NCBI GenBank assembly: GCA_002306295.1
Contig: DBRI01000025.1
Coordinates: forward strand, 1-24,460
Source of the DNA: Patescibacteria group bacterium UBA1372
GTDB lineage: Bacteria; Patescibacteriota; Microgenomatia; UBA12405
Reading direction: 5' to 3'
DNA length: 24,460 nt
Shown in pieces: positions 1-7,641 of the stretch; the first letter of the stretch is position 1; the number at the start of each line of letters is the position of its first letter. A program made the position numbers and the translations under genes. The notes under the pieces were generated by a model that saw only the letters and a list, made by a program, of their open reading frames with translations, was not told the origin of the DNA and searched no databases.

Positions 1-752
1 ACCAAAGCCAACAATACCCAAATCATTCCTCTCCATATTTTACTAAACAATCTTTCCTTAATATCAGCCTGAACCAAGGTAGACATCACATAAATAAAGC
101 TTACTAAAAAGACTGATCTTCTAAATATCCCAACCGGCCAAAAAGAAAACACCATGGCCATCTGACCTAAAATCATAGCTGGTACTAAAATATAAAATGA
201 ACTTTTATTTCTACCATCATCAGGCAACTCTATTGTTACTGCCCAAAATAAATAACCAAATAACATCAGTCCGGCCACCATCACCAACAAACCATTTTGC
301 CAAAACCCCATATTAAATGAAAAAATACTATTAAACAGAAAGAAAGAAGACACCAGAAGCACTATTAGAGCCACTGTATAAGCCGCTCGATACAAAGGTA
401 CAGTCTTATAGCCAATGGCTACCAGAAAAATATTTTCTACCAAAAAAATTGCATAATTTACAATCGCAAATACAATCGATAAAAATATTCCTAAAGGTAT
501 TGAAAAAGGCAATAAAATCACAAATAAACAATATCCTACAAAAAAAGACAGTGGTAAAAATGCCATCAAAATTTTTAATACCCAATCTCGATAATTTACC
601 AGATCCAAACACAGCCAATAAACAAATATTATCCATAAACCCATTATTCCTATGGCCATATGTTGCCATTCATAAGGCAGTGTCAAAATAAACAAAAACA
701 ATACCGATAAAGCCAAAGACGCTATTACAAATCTAACTCTTTTACTAATCAT
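1..752 (-). CDS. Multi-pass membrane protein, partial (C-terminus beyond left edge)
   Basis: An open frame of 250 codons starts with ATG at 752-750 and is still open at base 1. The translation (starting MISKRVRFVIASLALS) is almost entirely hydrophobic, with several membrane-spanning segments joined by short polar loops, one of them containing ELPDDGRNKSS. I do not recognise a family and see no catalytic motif. Its start codon overlaps the TGA of yebC in an ATGA, so translation is probably coupled to yebC and it is the last visible gene of the operon that begins near 4295. A shorter frame on the same strand (406-669) is a shadow of this gene. Confidence 0.8.
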   Translation of the reverse strand, partial: MISKRVRFVIASLALSVLFLFILTLPYEWQHMAIGIMGLWIIFVYWLCLDLVNYRDWVLKILMAFLPLSFFVGYCLFVILLPFSIPLGIFLSIVFAIVNYAIFLVENIFLVAIGYKTVPLYRAAYTVALIVLLVSSFFLFNSIFSFNMGFWQNGLLVMVAGLMLFGYLFWAVTIELPDDGRNKSSFYILVPAMILGQMAMVFSFWPVGIFRRSVFLVSFIYVMSTLVQADIKERLFSKIWRGMIWVLLAL

Positions 753-1450
753 AGCTCTCCCAAACCAGTAAATATCTCAACCACATCTTCATTTTCTTCA
801 AGTTCATCTACTAATTCCATTACTTTATTTCTAATAATCTCACTAACTTTCATAGCCATTTTCATTTTCAAAAAAGGCTTACTATCTATTATCTCAAACC
901 CCTCTTGTTTTATTTTTTCAGTCATTTCACCTAAGTTTTCAAAAGCTACTTCAACAAAATTGCCATCTATATTCCACACTCCCATTTCCACCAACTTCTC
1001 CCAATCTTTTTCCAAAATTGTTAATACTTCAATCCTGCCAATTTTATCAAATTGAAACATAACTGAATTATTCCCTCCCAAGCTTCCATTGTATCTATTC
1101 AAAATCAATCTTACTTCATTGCTTGTTCTTATTTTATTATCGCTTTCTACTTCAACTATTATTGGCACACCACCAGGTCCAAAACCTTCTAAATAAAAAG
1201 ATTCTATATGTTCTTTAGCACTATCAAATCTTGACAATATCCTTTCAATATTGTCTTTAGGCATATTCACCTCTCGTGCCTTTTCTATAGCCGTTCTTAG
1301 ATAGGAATTAGTTATCGCATCAGTATTTCCTCCACCCGCCTTGACTGCCACCCTAATCACCCTAGCCATTTTTGTAAAAATAGCGCTTCTTTTCTTATCT
1401 TCAGCACCTTTTTTGACTTTTATATTTGCCCACTTAGAATGACCTGACAT
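749..1450 (-). CDS. yebC: YebC/PmpR family protein
   Basis: The 233-residue product begins MSGHSKWANIKVKKGAEDKK, the hallmark start of the YebC/PmpR family, and keeps the family length (about 240). It contains the characteristic stretch with REVNMPKDNIERI and the glycine-rich EGFGPGGVPIIVE. Family members bind DNA as transcription regulators, and more recent work links some of them to translation through difficult proline stretches; which role applies here cannot be told from sequence. I chose the ATG at 1450-1448 because homologues start M-[AS]-G-H-S-K-W; an in-frame ATG three codons upstream is less likely. It overlaps the 3' end of the LytR_C gene by 17 nt and ends in an ATGA with the membrane protein. 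Confidence 0.95.
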   Translation of the reverse strand: MSGHSKWANIKVKKGAEDKKRSAIFTKMARVIRVAVKAGGGNTDAITNSYLRTAIEKAREVNMPKDNIERILSRFDSAKEHIESFYLEGFGPGGVPIIVEVESDNKIRTSNEVRLILNRYNGSLGGNNSVMFQFDKIGRIEVLTILEKDWEKLVEMGVWNIDGNFVEVAFENLGEMTEKIKQEGFEIIDSKPFLKMKMAMKVSEIIRNKVMELVDELEENEDVVEIFTGLGEL

Positions 1451-2267
1451 AGCTATCATAGTTTATCATCTGCGACCACTTTCTACCCAACACCAGCTCC
1501 ATTTCACCAGCTAATATATTCTCCTCAGCACTTATCTGACAATCACTAAATATATCCCTAATTACCGAAAATGTTTTAGATTTTTCTACATCTATACCAT
1601 ATTTTAATATACATTCATCCATTTCCGTCGTATTGTCCCCTACTGTCAATACATTTATTCCCAACCAATTTAATTTTTCAGCCACAAACGTCGCCAACAA
1701 GTTTGATCCTGTCGCATTAAAAACCGATACTTTTATATCTTCTTCAATTAACCTATCTTCGCTAAACTCTCTACTCAATACTTCATCTAATCTAACATTA
1801 TCCACCAATTGATTATTATTAACTTCTTCATTAAAAAACATTTCTGACATTCTCCATTTTAGATAAATAGAAGGCAATACACCCAAATGATCAACCATAT
1901 TTCCCCACTCTTCCCACGCCAACAAATCATCACCCCAAATAATTTTCCTGCAATTATTACCAAAATTAAAAAACATTATCTCAGAGGCTATATCCATTCT
2001 GCCTTCTTGCTTGAGTAATCCATATATCCTATCAGCCTTGTACCATCCGTATCCTCTTGGTACCCAAACCATCACTTCAGGGCCTATGACCAAAAAATTA
2101 ATCATTCCCCTGTTACTGGAGACTGAAATTAATCCCAAACCTTGGGGACTTATTACAGCCATTTTATAATCATTTTTCGAAAAAATTTCAAAACCTTTAC
2201 TAGTATCCCAAGCCACAATTCCAATCAATATTAAGCCAACTATTACATAAAACAACATCTTTTTCAT
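1434..2267 (-). CDS. Membrane-anchored protein with LytR C-terminal domain
   Basis: The 277-residue protein has an N-terminal hydrophobic anchor (about residues 4-20), a middle part without recognisable motifs, and a C-terminal stretch (about 178-268) starting IKVSVFNATGSNLLATFVAE and continuing LNWLGINVLTVGDN. This matches the pattern of the LytR_C domain (NGTG, small-residue helix, then a G-I-N-V strand), found at the end of LytR-CpsA-Psr proteins. The catalytic LCP domain that attaches polymers to the wall is absent, so this is the C-terminal domain alone on a membrane anchor, probably outside the cell. Its ATG overlaps the stop codon of the upstream pseudouridine synthase (TAATG). Confidence 0.65.
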   Translation of the reverse strand: MKKMLFYVIVGLILIGIVAWDTSKGFEIFSKNDYKMAVISPQGLGLISVSSNRGMINFLVIGPEVMVWVPRGYGWYKADRIYGLLKQEGRMDIASEIMFFNFGNNCRKIIWGDDLLAWEEWGNMVDHLGVLPSIYLKWRMSEMFFNEEVNNNQLVDNVRLDEVLSREFSEDRLIEEDIKVSVFNATGSNLLATFVAEKLNWLGINVLTVGDNTTEMDECILKYGIDVEKSKTFSVIRDIFSDCQISAEENILAGEMELVLGRKWSQMINYDSYVRSF

Positions 2268-2941
2268 TATTTTTTTTCAAATCTATCTAGAACTACTTCT
2301 AGATCAAAGGGTATTTCAGACTCTACTTTAATCATTTTTTTATCTATACCTAAAAACTCCAATCTTTTAGCATGTAAAAAAGGCCTACCAAGATTATCTG
2401 TCTCTCCCCCATATTGTTTATCACCAACTAATGGCCAACCCAAATAGCTAAAATGGGCTCTAATTTGATGAGTCCTACCCGTTTTTAAAACAATTTTTAC
2501 CAAACTATACTTCTTTCCCGCGTATTTGTATTTTTTAATTAATTCAAACACCGTCCAAGCTTCTTTTCCGCCAATCCCCACCTGTCTTTTCCCCCATACT
2601 CCATAATTTTTTTTAATCAAAGGCGCTTTAATTTCACCCGAAAAACTAACATCGCCACAAACTAGCGCCTCATATTCTTTATAAATTTGCCTGTTTTTAA
2701 ACATTTTTTTTAGATATTTAAAACATTTTTCATTTTTAGCAACCAACAATAGTCCTGATGTTCCCTTATCCAGTCTATGAACAATCCCCGATCTATCCAC
2801 TTTTTTAGCCCATGTATATTTAGTAGCCAAATAGTTTTCAATTGAATTTTTTTCATCTCTACCCTCATTTGTTACTACTATCCCACTGGGTTTTTCCAAC
2901 ACCAAAATGTTTTTGTTTTCAAATCTAGTCTCTATAATCAT
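2267..2941 (-). CDS. RluA-family pseudouridine synthase
   Basis: The 224-residue protein is expected to convert uridine to pseudouridine in rRNA or tRNA. It has the family hallmarks: LEKPSGIVV near the N-terminus, GIVHRLDKGTSGLLLVAKN around residues 52-70 with the catalytic aspartate in HRLD, and the C-terminal LKTGRTHQIRAHFSYLGWPLVGD block. It lacks the N-terminal S4 domain of RluD and is shorter than RluD (about 325), so it is closer in architecture to RluA. Which base it modifies cannot be assigned. It overlaps lspA by 17 nt and the next gene by 1 nt. Pairing with lspA is a common bacterial arrangement. Confidence 0.93.
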   Translation of the reverse strand: MIIETRFENKNILVLEKPSGIVVTNEGRDEKNSIENYLATKYTWAKKVDRSGIVHRLDKGTSGLLLVAKNEKCFKYLKKMFKNRQIYKEYEALVCGDVSFSGEIKAPLIKKNYGVWGKRQVGIGGKEAWTVFELIKKYKYAGKKYSLVKIVLKTGRTHQIRAHFSYLGWPLVGDKQYGGETDNLGRPFLHAKRLEFLGIDKKMIKVESEIPFDLEVVLDRFEKK

Positions 2942-3314
2942 TTCTAAATAAAAATAACATTATTCCAATAAAAATCATAAAATCGGCTATGTTATTAGAT
3001 ACAAATCCCAAATTAAAATAATCAAACACATGTCCCACTACTATTCTGTTTACTAAATTTATTACCCCTCCACACCAAACCAAATACAACCCCCAAGAAA
3101 ATCTTTTTATTAAAAAAAATAAAATCAAAACTAATGTCGCCAAAATTATCCACTCAATTCCACCAAAATATAATCCAAAGCTCACTCCCCTATTTGTATA
3201 CACGGGTAGATTCAAACTTAAGTAAGCATGAATCACACCCAAAAAAATCAGGGTCAAAATTGCTAATACTACCCTATTCTTTGGCTTTTTCACATTTAAC
3301 ACAAACTGTAGCAT
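2925..3314 (-). CDS. lspA: Lipoprotein signal peptidase (signal peptidase II), divergent
   Basis: The 129-residue membrane protein has four hydrophobic segments. It keeps NRGVSFG (residues 41-47), the GG at 82-83, VFDYFN with Asp98 and NNIADF with Asp111; the last two aspartates correspond to the catalytic pair of this aspartic protease, which removes signal peptides from lipoproteins in the membrane. The normally conserved N-x-x-D-R is NLVNR here, so Asp is replaced by Asn89. At 129 residues it is shorter than usual (about 160). The first ATG lies inside the upstream dksA-like gene (41 nt overlap); GTG at 3293-3291 (giving MKKPKNR) is an alternative start. It sits between an Lgt-like gene and the pseudouridine synthase. 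Confidence 0.85.
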   Translation of the reverse strand: MLQFVLNVKKPKNRVVLAILTLIFLGVIHAYLSLNLPVYTNRGVSFGLYFGGIEWIILATLVLILFFLIKRFSWGLYLVWCGGVINLVNRIVVGHVFDYFNLGFVSNNIADFMIFIGIMLFLFRNDYRD

Positions 3315-3648
3315 CCGGCTTTATAGCCAACCTGTCTGTATCAATCATCTTTCCACACACCTCACAAATACCATAATTCCCTTTTCTGACCCTTGATAAT
3401 GCTCTCTTCATCTGAACTATCTGTCTATTTATAAACTTAGATTTGACTTCTGAGTGCAGTCTGCCTACCTGTTCATCTACCTCCGCTTCTACAGAATTTT
3501 GTTTGTCTCTGTCAATATCCAAAAATGGATCACCGCTTTCAACCGACTTTTTAGTTCTAGTCAATTTTCTAATCTCTTCCTCCAAAAATCTCCCAATCGG
3601 CTTTAATAATCTGGCTGGAAATGATACGTTTCCTTTTTTATTATTCAT
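3274..3648 (-). CDS. DksA/TraR-type C4 zinc-finger protein
   Basis: The 124-residue protein has a charged, probably helical N-terminal two-thirds and a C-terminal zinc finger: CEVCGK (residues 95-100) and CVKC (116-119), with the family signature YGICEVCGKMI and RL between them. DksA relatives bind the secondary channel of RNA polymerase; whether this small version does so or is a general stress protein of the YteA type is not visible. Its ATG overlaps the TGA of the Lgt-like gene in an ATGA. An AAAGGA Shine-Dalgarno sequence lies just upstream, as for other internal genes of operons in this window. Confidence 0.85.
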   Translation of the reverse strand: MNNKKGNVSFPARLLKPIGRFLEEEIRKLTRTKKSVESGDPFLDIDRDKQNSVEAEVDEQVGRLHSEVKSKFINRQIVQMKRALSRVRKGNYGICEVCGKMIDTDRLAIKPDATVCVKCEKAKE

Positions 3649-4295
3649 TTTTCCTTTCTAAAAATTTGAAATAACTCTCCAAGGATAACTAAACCAATTA
3701 AAAAAAGCAAACCCAATACCAAACCAATTAATTTAAGTCCCAATCCTGACCCATTTAAAAAAGACACTATAAATACATAAAATCCTAAAAATGTCCCCGA
3801 CCACAAAAACAAAAAACCTTTCTTGCCACTTCTATACCAATAAAAGGATCTATATCTTTTTGCCCAAAAAAAGGTCAAATATATAAAAACTAATCCCACC
3901 GGCCACCAAAAATTTGTAGTTAGCCAAATCCAACCATTTGAAAGCATAAAAAGTAGTCCCCCAAAAATAAACGGAATCATCAAATCCTCACAAGTTTCAT
4001 AAAAATTGTATCTATCAAATAGACAATATATAAAAATAAAAGCTATCATCGACACAATTCCGGCTACCAAACTAAATCCGGGTTTATTCCAAAAGAAAAA
4101 CCAATCCCAAATAGTTGTATCCCAGCTGACTAGATTAAATATTGACCATATTATTCTGCCTCCAATCAAAAATGCCCCCACAACTGACCACAAAAACGAA
4201 TTTATATCATCACCAAAATCCCCTTTCATCTTTCGCCAAGCCAAATACAAAAAAACTACCATAGCCAAAAATCGTAATAAATATTGCAAAAACAT
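3645..4295 (-). CDS. Divergent Lgt-like (prolipoprotein diacylglyceryl transferase) membrane protein
   Basis: The 216-residue protein has about seven hydrophobic segments. The order of blocks recalls Lgt: an early GAFLIGGRIIW (Lgt G-x-x-x-G-A-R), then PGFSLVAGIVSMIAF in the place of the Lgt GGLSFHGG block, then DLMIPFIFGGLLFMLSNGW in the place of D-x-x-x-P-x-x-x-x-G-x-x-x-G-R-x-G-N-F. The histidine of the GGLSFHGG block and the arginine of the GR-x-GNF block, both needed in the E. coli enzyme, are missing. Neighbouring lspA supports a lipoprotein link. I call the fold with moderate confidence and the activity as doubtful. A TAGAAT -10 lies exactly 6 nt before the ATG, so this is probably the first, leaderless gene of the operon. 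Confidence 0.55.
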   Translation of the reverse strand: MFLQYLLRFLAMVVFLYLAWRKMKGDFGDDINSFLWSVVGAFLIGGRIIWSIFNLVSWDTTIWDWFFFWNKPGFSLVAGIVSMIAFIFIYCLFDRYNFYETCEDLMIPFIFGGLLFMLSNGWIWLTTNFWWPVGLVFIYLTFFWAKRYRSFYWYRSGKKGFLFLWSGTFLGFYVFIVSFLNGSGLGLKLIGLVLGLLFLIGLVILGELFQIFRKEK

Positions 4296-4301
4296 TAACC
4301 T

Positions 4302-4307
4302 ATTCTA
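4302..4307 (-). promoter_or_regulatory. -10 element (TAGAAT) for the Lgt-like operon
   Basis: TAGAAT reads on minus with 6 nt between its last base and the ATG at 4295. With the usual 6-7 nt from -10 to start site, transcription would begin at the A of the ATG, giving a leaderless mRNA. No good -35 is visible. It overlaps the -35 of the divergent tRNA-Leu promoter. Confidence 0.5.
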
Positions 4308-4332
4308 CAATATCTATTCAAATTGATATAAT
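4304..4332 (+). promoter_or_regulatory. Promoter for tRNA-Leu
   Basis: TCTACA (4304-4309, 4 of 6 match to TTGACA), a 17-bp spacer and a perfect TATAAT (4327-4332) stand about 28 bp before the tRNA. Its -35 region overlaps the -10 of the divergent Lgt-like gene, so the two promoters would compete for polymerase. Confidence 0.6.
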
Positions 4333-4360
4333 CAACCAACCTAATATTCAATAAAAACCC

Positions 4361-4444
4361 GCCGAGGTGGCGGAATTGGTATACGCGTAGGTCTCAAAAA
4401 CCTATGGTAGCAATATCATGAGGGTTCGATTCCCTCCCTCGGCA
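4361..4444 (+). tRNA. tRNA-Leu (anticodon CAA)
   Basis: The acceptor stem GCCGAGG (4361-4367) pairs with CCTCGGC (4437-4443), and the discriminator base is A4444. The anticodon loop CTCAAAA gives anticodon CAA, reading UUG. The T-loop block GGGTTCGATTCCC and a long variable arm show a class II tRNA, as expected for leucine. CCA is not encoded (the next bases are CAA). It is the only plus-strand gene between 1 and 7641 and ends 13 bp before the 3' end of the convergent dnaB. Confidence 0.95.
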
Positions 4445-4457
4445 CAAATCAATCCTA

Positions 4458-7043
4458 CTATTCTCCTTTTCCTTCCATTTCAAAAAAGCTAATCTGTTTA
4501 CCATTGAAATATAAATTAAATTCACCTATTGGACCGTTTCTATGCTTTGCCAAAGACACCACCACGTTTTCTCTAACTTCTTCATCAGGTCTATTTAAAA
4601 ACATGACTACGTCTGCATCTTGTTCAATACTATTATGCACAATAATATCATTTACCACAAAACTATTAACACCTGGAACTGTCATATCATAAACATTTTT
4701 TATCCCGATTTCTTTTATTGACACTACTTCATCCCAACATATATCAGAACAGGCTATATTATTTAACTCTTCAAAGTCCAGTTTTTTAGATATTTTGGTC
4801 AATCTCATCCGGCTTACTCCGGATTTTAATCTCTGTGTCCCACTATACGCCCAACCCATTTTTTGATGAAACAATCTAGTAGACCAACCCAGTTCTTTTC
4901 TCCTTGTTTCTATTAAAGACCATACTTCCCTTGGCACGACATCATTATTGGGATTTGGTTGAATTTTTGACAATTTATCAATAGCCTCATTTACAACTTT
5001 TTCCTTATTTCCAACACAACCAATCTCATTTAAAAATCTAAATTGATTCTCTTTGCCCTGAATTGTAACTATCCAAGTTTTTTCATAATCCAGTTTCTTA
5101 CTAAAGCTTATTTTTGATGTTATTCCTAAACTTAATAGTAAATAAGACACCTGTCTTGCCAACTCCTGGCTTTTAGATGCATAATACAATCTAACTAGAG
5201 GCCCTTTTTTGTTTACGGACTTTACATTAATACATCCATCAGTTGCCCATAAATTTTTTAAGAAAATTGCTCTATTATTCTGATTAAGTTCAAATACAAT
5301 TTCAGGTATGACTTTAATTCCTGACCTCTGATTAAAAATACCAAGCTCTTCATCAAACCATTTAACAATTGGATTCCTGACACCTCTTGCTAATCTATCT
5401 GCAGATGATAAATATAAATGATACCAATTTTCTTGTTTGACCAACCTTGGTTTAATTTTAAACTCACTCACAGCCGCATTTTCAACAATCTTAATTAACT
5501 TCATATCAGAATTGGTGTAATGTAAGGGTTGTCTGGCTAAATAACACCCATCTCCTATCATATGTGCCAACAAAACTATCCTATTTTCACTGATAGATTT
5601 ATTGCCTTTAATTTCCAATTTTCTAGGTACCGCCAATCTATCTCCTACTTTCAATTTATCTACTCTTTCCCAATTAAATAATTTTTTAAAAGGATGATTA
5701 CCCGATGCCTCAATCTTTTTACCACTTTTAAGAGTCAGTTCAAACACCTTTTTCTTTCCACTATCAAACACTTTAGCCACTACTGCTGTTTTCAATTTAC
5801 CCTCATCTGTCAAACCAAATACTTTAAATCCACTTTTACCAACCAAATCTTTAATTTTTACTTTTTTTCCACTCGAAAGCACTATCTGACTATCACCCGT
5901 CAAACATCCACTCTCCCTCAAATCTGATAATCTCGGTTTACCTCCTCTCGCTTCCATGGCTCTGGATAATTGAGCTGCCGCCAATACTGGTACTTTCAAC
6001 TCTCTGGCTAAATTTTTCAAACCTTGAGAAATTTCTGATACCTCTTGAACTCTATTATCTTTTGTATACCCATGCATCAGTTGTAAATAATCAACCAAAA
6101 TCAACCTAATATCCCTTTCCGAGAGCATTCTCCTGGCTTTTGTTCTCAATTCTGTCACTGTCAGCCCCGGTGTATCATCAATATACAAAGGTGCCTCAGC
6201 CAATACTCCCATAGCTTCAGACAAAGCTGCAAAATCAGTTTCAGACAATCTACCTGTTTTAAGTTTCCATGAATCAATCAATCCTTGTCTTACTAAAAGT
6301 CTATCCACCAGCTCTTCTTTACTCATTTCCAGAGAAAAAATACACACCGGTAACTGCTTCTCCACTGCCACATGTCTGGCAATATTTAGGGCAAAGGCTG
6401 ATTTACCTACACCAGGTCTGGCTGCCAAAATTATTAAATTGCTATCCTGCATTCCAGCCAACAAATCATCCAAACCTTTAAAACCGGTTGGAATTCCTCG
6501 TAGTCCGTCACCCATTTTTTGCAATTCATCCAACCGATCAAAACTAGCCGTTAAAACTTCCCTAATTGATATTGGCTTATTTCTTATATGTCTTTGGGTC
6601 AAAGAAAATATCTCCTGTTCCGCCATATCAAGTAGTTCATTAGTTTCCAAACTTTCATCAAATGATTTTTCCGAAATCTTGGCTGATGCCGTTATCAATT
6701 CTCTTTTAGCAGACAATGATTTTATTATTTGTCCATAACTTTCCACATTTGCCGAAGTTGGCACTTCATTGGCTAATTTCGATAAATATGTTCTGCCTCC
6801 AATTTTTTTTAATTGCTTGAGTTGTCTCAATCTCTCAGACACAGTTACCATATCTATAGCCGATCTATTCTCATACAAATACAGCATCACTTCGTAAATT
6901 ACACTGTGGTTAGGAAAATAAAAATGTTCCGGTCTTAAAAACTCAGACACTGACAGTAAAGCATCATTATCTATCAATACAGACCCCAATACTGCTACCT
7001 CTGCTTCCTCCGACTGTGGCGGTAATCTTAATTCTTGTGTCAT
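4458..7043 (-). CDS. dnaB: Replicative DNA helicase DnaB, interrupted by an intein
   Basis: The 861-residue precursor unwinds DNA ahead of the replisome once the intein is removed (436 residues remain, the normal size). The N-terminal domain starts MTQELRLPPQSEEAEVAVLG, the typical DnaB start. The RecA-like domain carries Walker A ARPGVGKSAFA (about 208-218), Walker B ILVDYLQL and AAQLSR. The N-extein ends DLRESG and the C-extein resumes with SIEQDADVV. I chose ATG at 7043 over the in-frame TTG at 7049, because it matches homologues and puts a perfect TATAAT exactly 6 nt before the ATG; this predicts a leaderless mRNA. The gene converges with tRNA-Leu. Confidence 0.97.
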   Translation of the reverse strand: MTQELRLPPQSEEAEVAVLGSVLIDNDALLSVSEFLRPEHFYFPNHSVIYEVMLYLYENRSAIDMVTVSERLRQLKQLKKIGGRTYLSKLANEVPTSANVESYGQIIKSLSAKRELITASAKISEKSFDESLETNELLDMAEQEIFSLTQRHIRNKPISIREVLTASFDRLDELQKMGDGLRGIPTGFKGLDDLLAGMQDSNLIILAARPGVGKSAFALNIARHVAVEKQLPVCIFSLEMSKEELVDRLLVRQGLIDSWKLKTGRLSETDFAALSEAMGVLAEAPLYIDDTPGLTVTELRTKARRMLSERDIRLILVDYLQLMHGYTKDNRVQEVSEISQGLKNLARELKVPVLAAAQLSRAMEARGGKPRLSDLRESGCLTGDSQIVLSSGKKVKIKDLVGKSGFKVFGLTDEGKLKTAVVAKVFDSGKKKVFELTLKSGKKIEASGNHPFKKLFNWERVDKLKVGDRLAVPRKLEIKGNKSISENRIVLLAHMIGDGCYLARQPLHYTNSDMKLIKIVENAAVSEFKIKPRLVKQENWYHLYLSSADRLARGVRNPIVKWFDEELGIFNQRSGIKVIPEIVFELNQNNRAIFLKNLWATDGCINVKSVNKKGPLVRLYYASKSQELARQVSYLLLSLGITSKISFSKKLDYEKTWIVTIQGKENQFRFLNEIGCVGNKEKVVNEAIDKLSKIQPNPNNDVVPREVWSLIETRRKELGWSTRLFHQKMGWAYSGTQRLKSGVSRMRLTKISKKLDFEELNNIACSDICWDEVVSIKEIGIKNVYDMTVPGVNSFVVNDIIVHNSIEQDADVVMFLNRPDEEVRENVVVSLAKHRNGPIGEFNLYFNGKQISFFEMEGKGE
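4632..5906 (-). mobile_element. DnaB intein with LAGLIDADG homing endonuclease
   Basis: The 425-residue intein starts at Cys1 (C-L-T-G-D-S) and ends V-H-N before Ser+1 of the C-extein. Splicing residues are all present: Cys1, block B A-S-G-N-H-P with His71, penultimate His424, Asn425 and Ser+1. The insertion point (RESG/SIEQDAD) and the end motif DLTVP-like DMTVPGVNSFVVNDIIVHN match the site and sequence style of the Synechocystis DnaB intein, so it is the same insertion allele. Endonuclease motifs LAHMIGDG (113-120) and LWATDG (219-224) are intact. A segment at about 325-375 with LGWSTRLFHQKMGW looks like a helix-turn-helix and may help DNA recognition. Confidence 0.95.
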
Positions 7044-7049
7044 AGCCAA

Positions 7050-7055
7050 ATTATA
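7050..7055 (-). promoter_or_regulatory. -10 element (TATAAT) for dnaB
   Basis: A perfect TATAAT on minus is followed by TTGGCT and then the ATG at 7043, giving the 6-nt spacing seen at other first genes here. The -35 region is weak. It overlaps the last few bases upstream of the MBL-fold gene's stop. Confidence 0.6.
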
Positions 7056-7059
7056 TCAA

Positions 7060-7617
7060 TCAGCAAGACAACAATACTACTTCCATCCCTTCTGTTAACT
7101 CCTCTCCTGGCTTCAAACTAAATTTTGGCACTGATTCAATATCTTCTCTGTCAAACACGTCAAGCAAATTTTTAGTATCTTGTTTGGAACCCACTAATAT
7201 TACAAAGTTGACACCTGTCTTTTCAGCTAGCGCCAACATTTTTTTCTCAGATCCTTCCATTCTATCTAGAATCACTAAAATATCCAAATTTACCACCTTA
7301 TCAACTGCTTCTTCAACTTGTCCATTTTCAAAAAACACTCCAACTCTATATCCATCCACCACCATCACATACATTAGACCCTCTTTCCCATATTTAATTC
7401 CAGTAACTTCCACTCCACCTGCTTCATATTCCCCCACTCCATCAATCAGCAATTTTCCCTCAGCTACAGACCCAAAATCGGTTACATTTTTTCCTGGTTT
7501 TACTATACACACCCTGTATTCATTTTTTTTGTCTTCATCCAAATTTGCCCCCACCAAAACACCTAAATCTTTTATTTTAATAGCAATAGAGCGTGTTCCA
7601 TGATATCTTATATCCAT
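7060..7617 (-). CDS. Metallo-beta-lactamase-fold protein without metal-binding motif
   Basis: The 185-residue protein starts MDIRYHGTRSIAIKIKDLGV and has a later LLIDGVGEYEAGGVEVTGI. Both resemble the small UlaG-like metallo-beta-lactamase-fold proteins (M-x-I-x-x-L-G-H-S-S-x-x-I-K, then GPGEYE-x-x-G-V). The H-x-H-x-D-H zinc motif expected between them is absent, and the first HS is HG. It is therefore probably not a hydrolase, or has a changed chemistry. I chose ATG at 7617 over a GTG seven codons upstream because it matches the family start and leaves room for the divergent promoter. It lies directly upstream of dnaB on the same strand. Confidence 0.6.
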   Translation of the reverse strand: MDIRYHGTRSIAIKIKDLGVLVGANLDEDKKNEYRVCIVKPGKNVTDFGSVAEGKLLIDGVGEYEAGGVEVTGIKYGKEGLMYVMVVDGYRVGVFFENGQVEEAVDKVVNLDILVILDRMEGSEKKMLALAEKTGVNFVILVGSKQDTKNLLDVFDREDIESVPKFSLKPGEELTEGMEVVLLSC

Positions 7618-7641
7618 AGCAATCTTAATATAACACACTTT
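7618..7641. promoter_or_regulatory. 24-bp divergent promoter region
   Basis: Only 24 bp separate two divergent ATG codons. On plus, TATAAC (7629-7634) stands 7 nt before the ATG at 7642; on minus, TATATT (7632-7627) stands 9 nt before the ATG at 7617. The two -10 elements share bases 7629-7632, so both genes probably have leaderless or near-leaderless mRNAs and transcribe at each other's expense. Confidence 0.45.

Noticed and set aside
406..669. Open frame of 87 residues on minus within the left end
   Set aside because: It is in another frame of the membrane protein gene that starts at 752 and stays open to the window edge.
7184..7603. 139-residue frame on plus opposite the MBL-fold gene
   Set aside because: It is a Ser/Thr/Pro-rich antisense shadow of a gene with recognisable family motifs.
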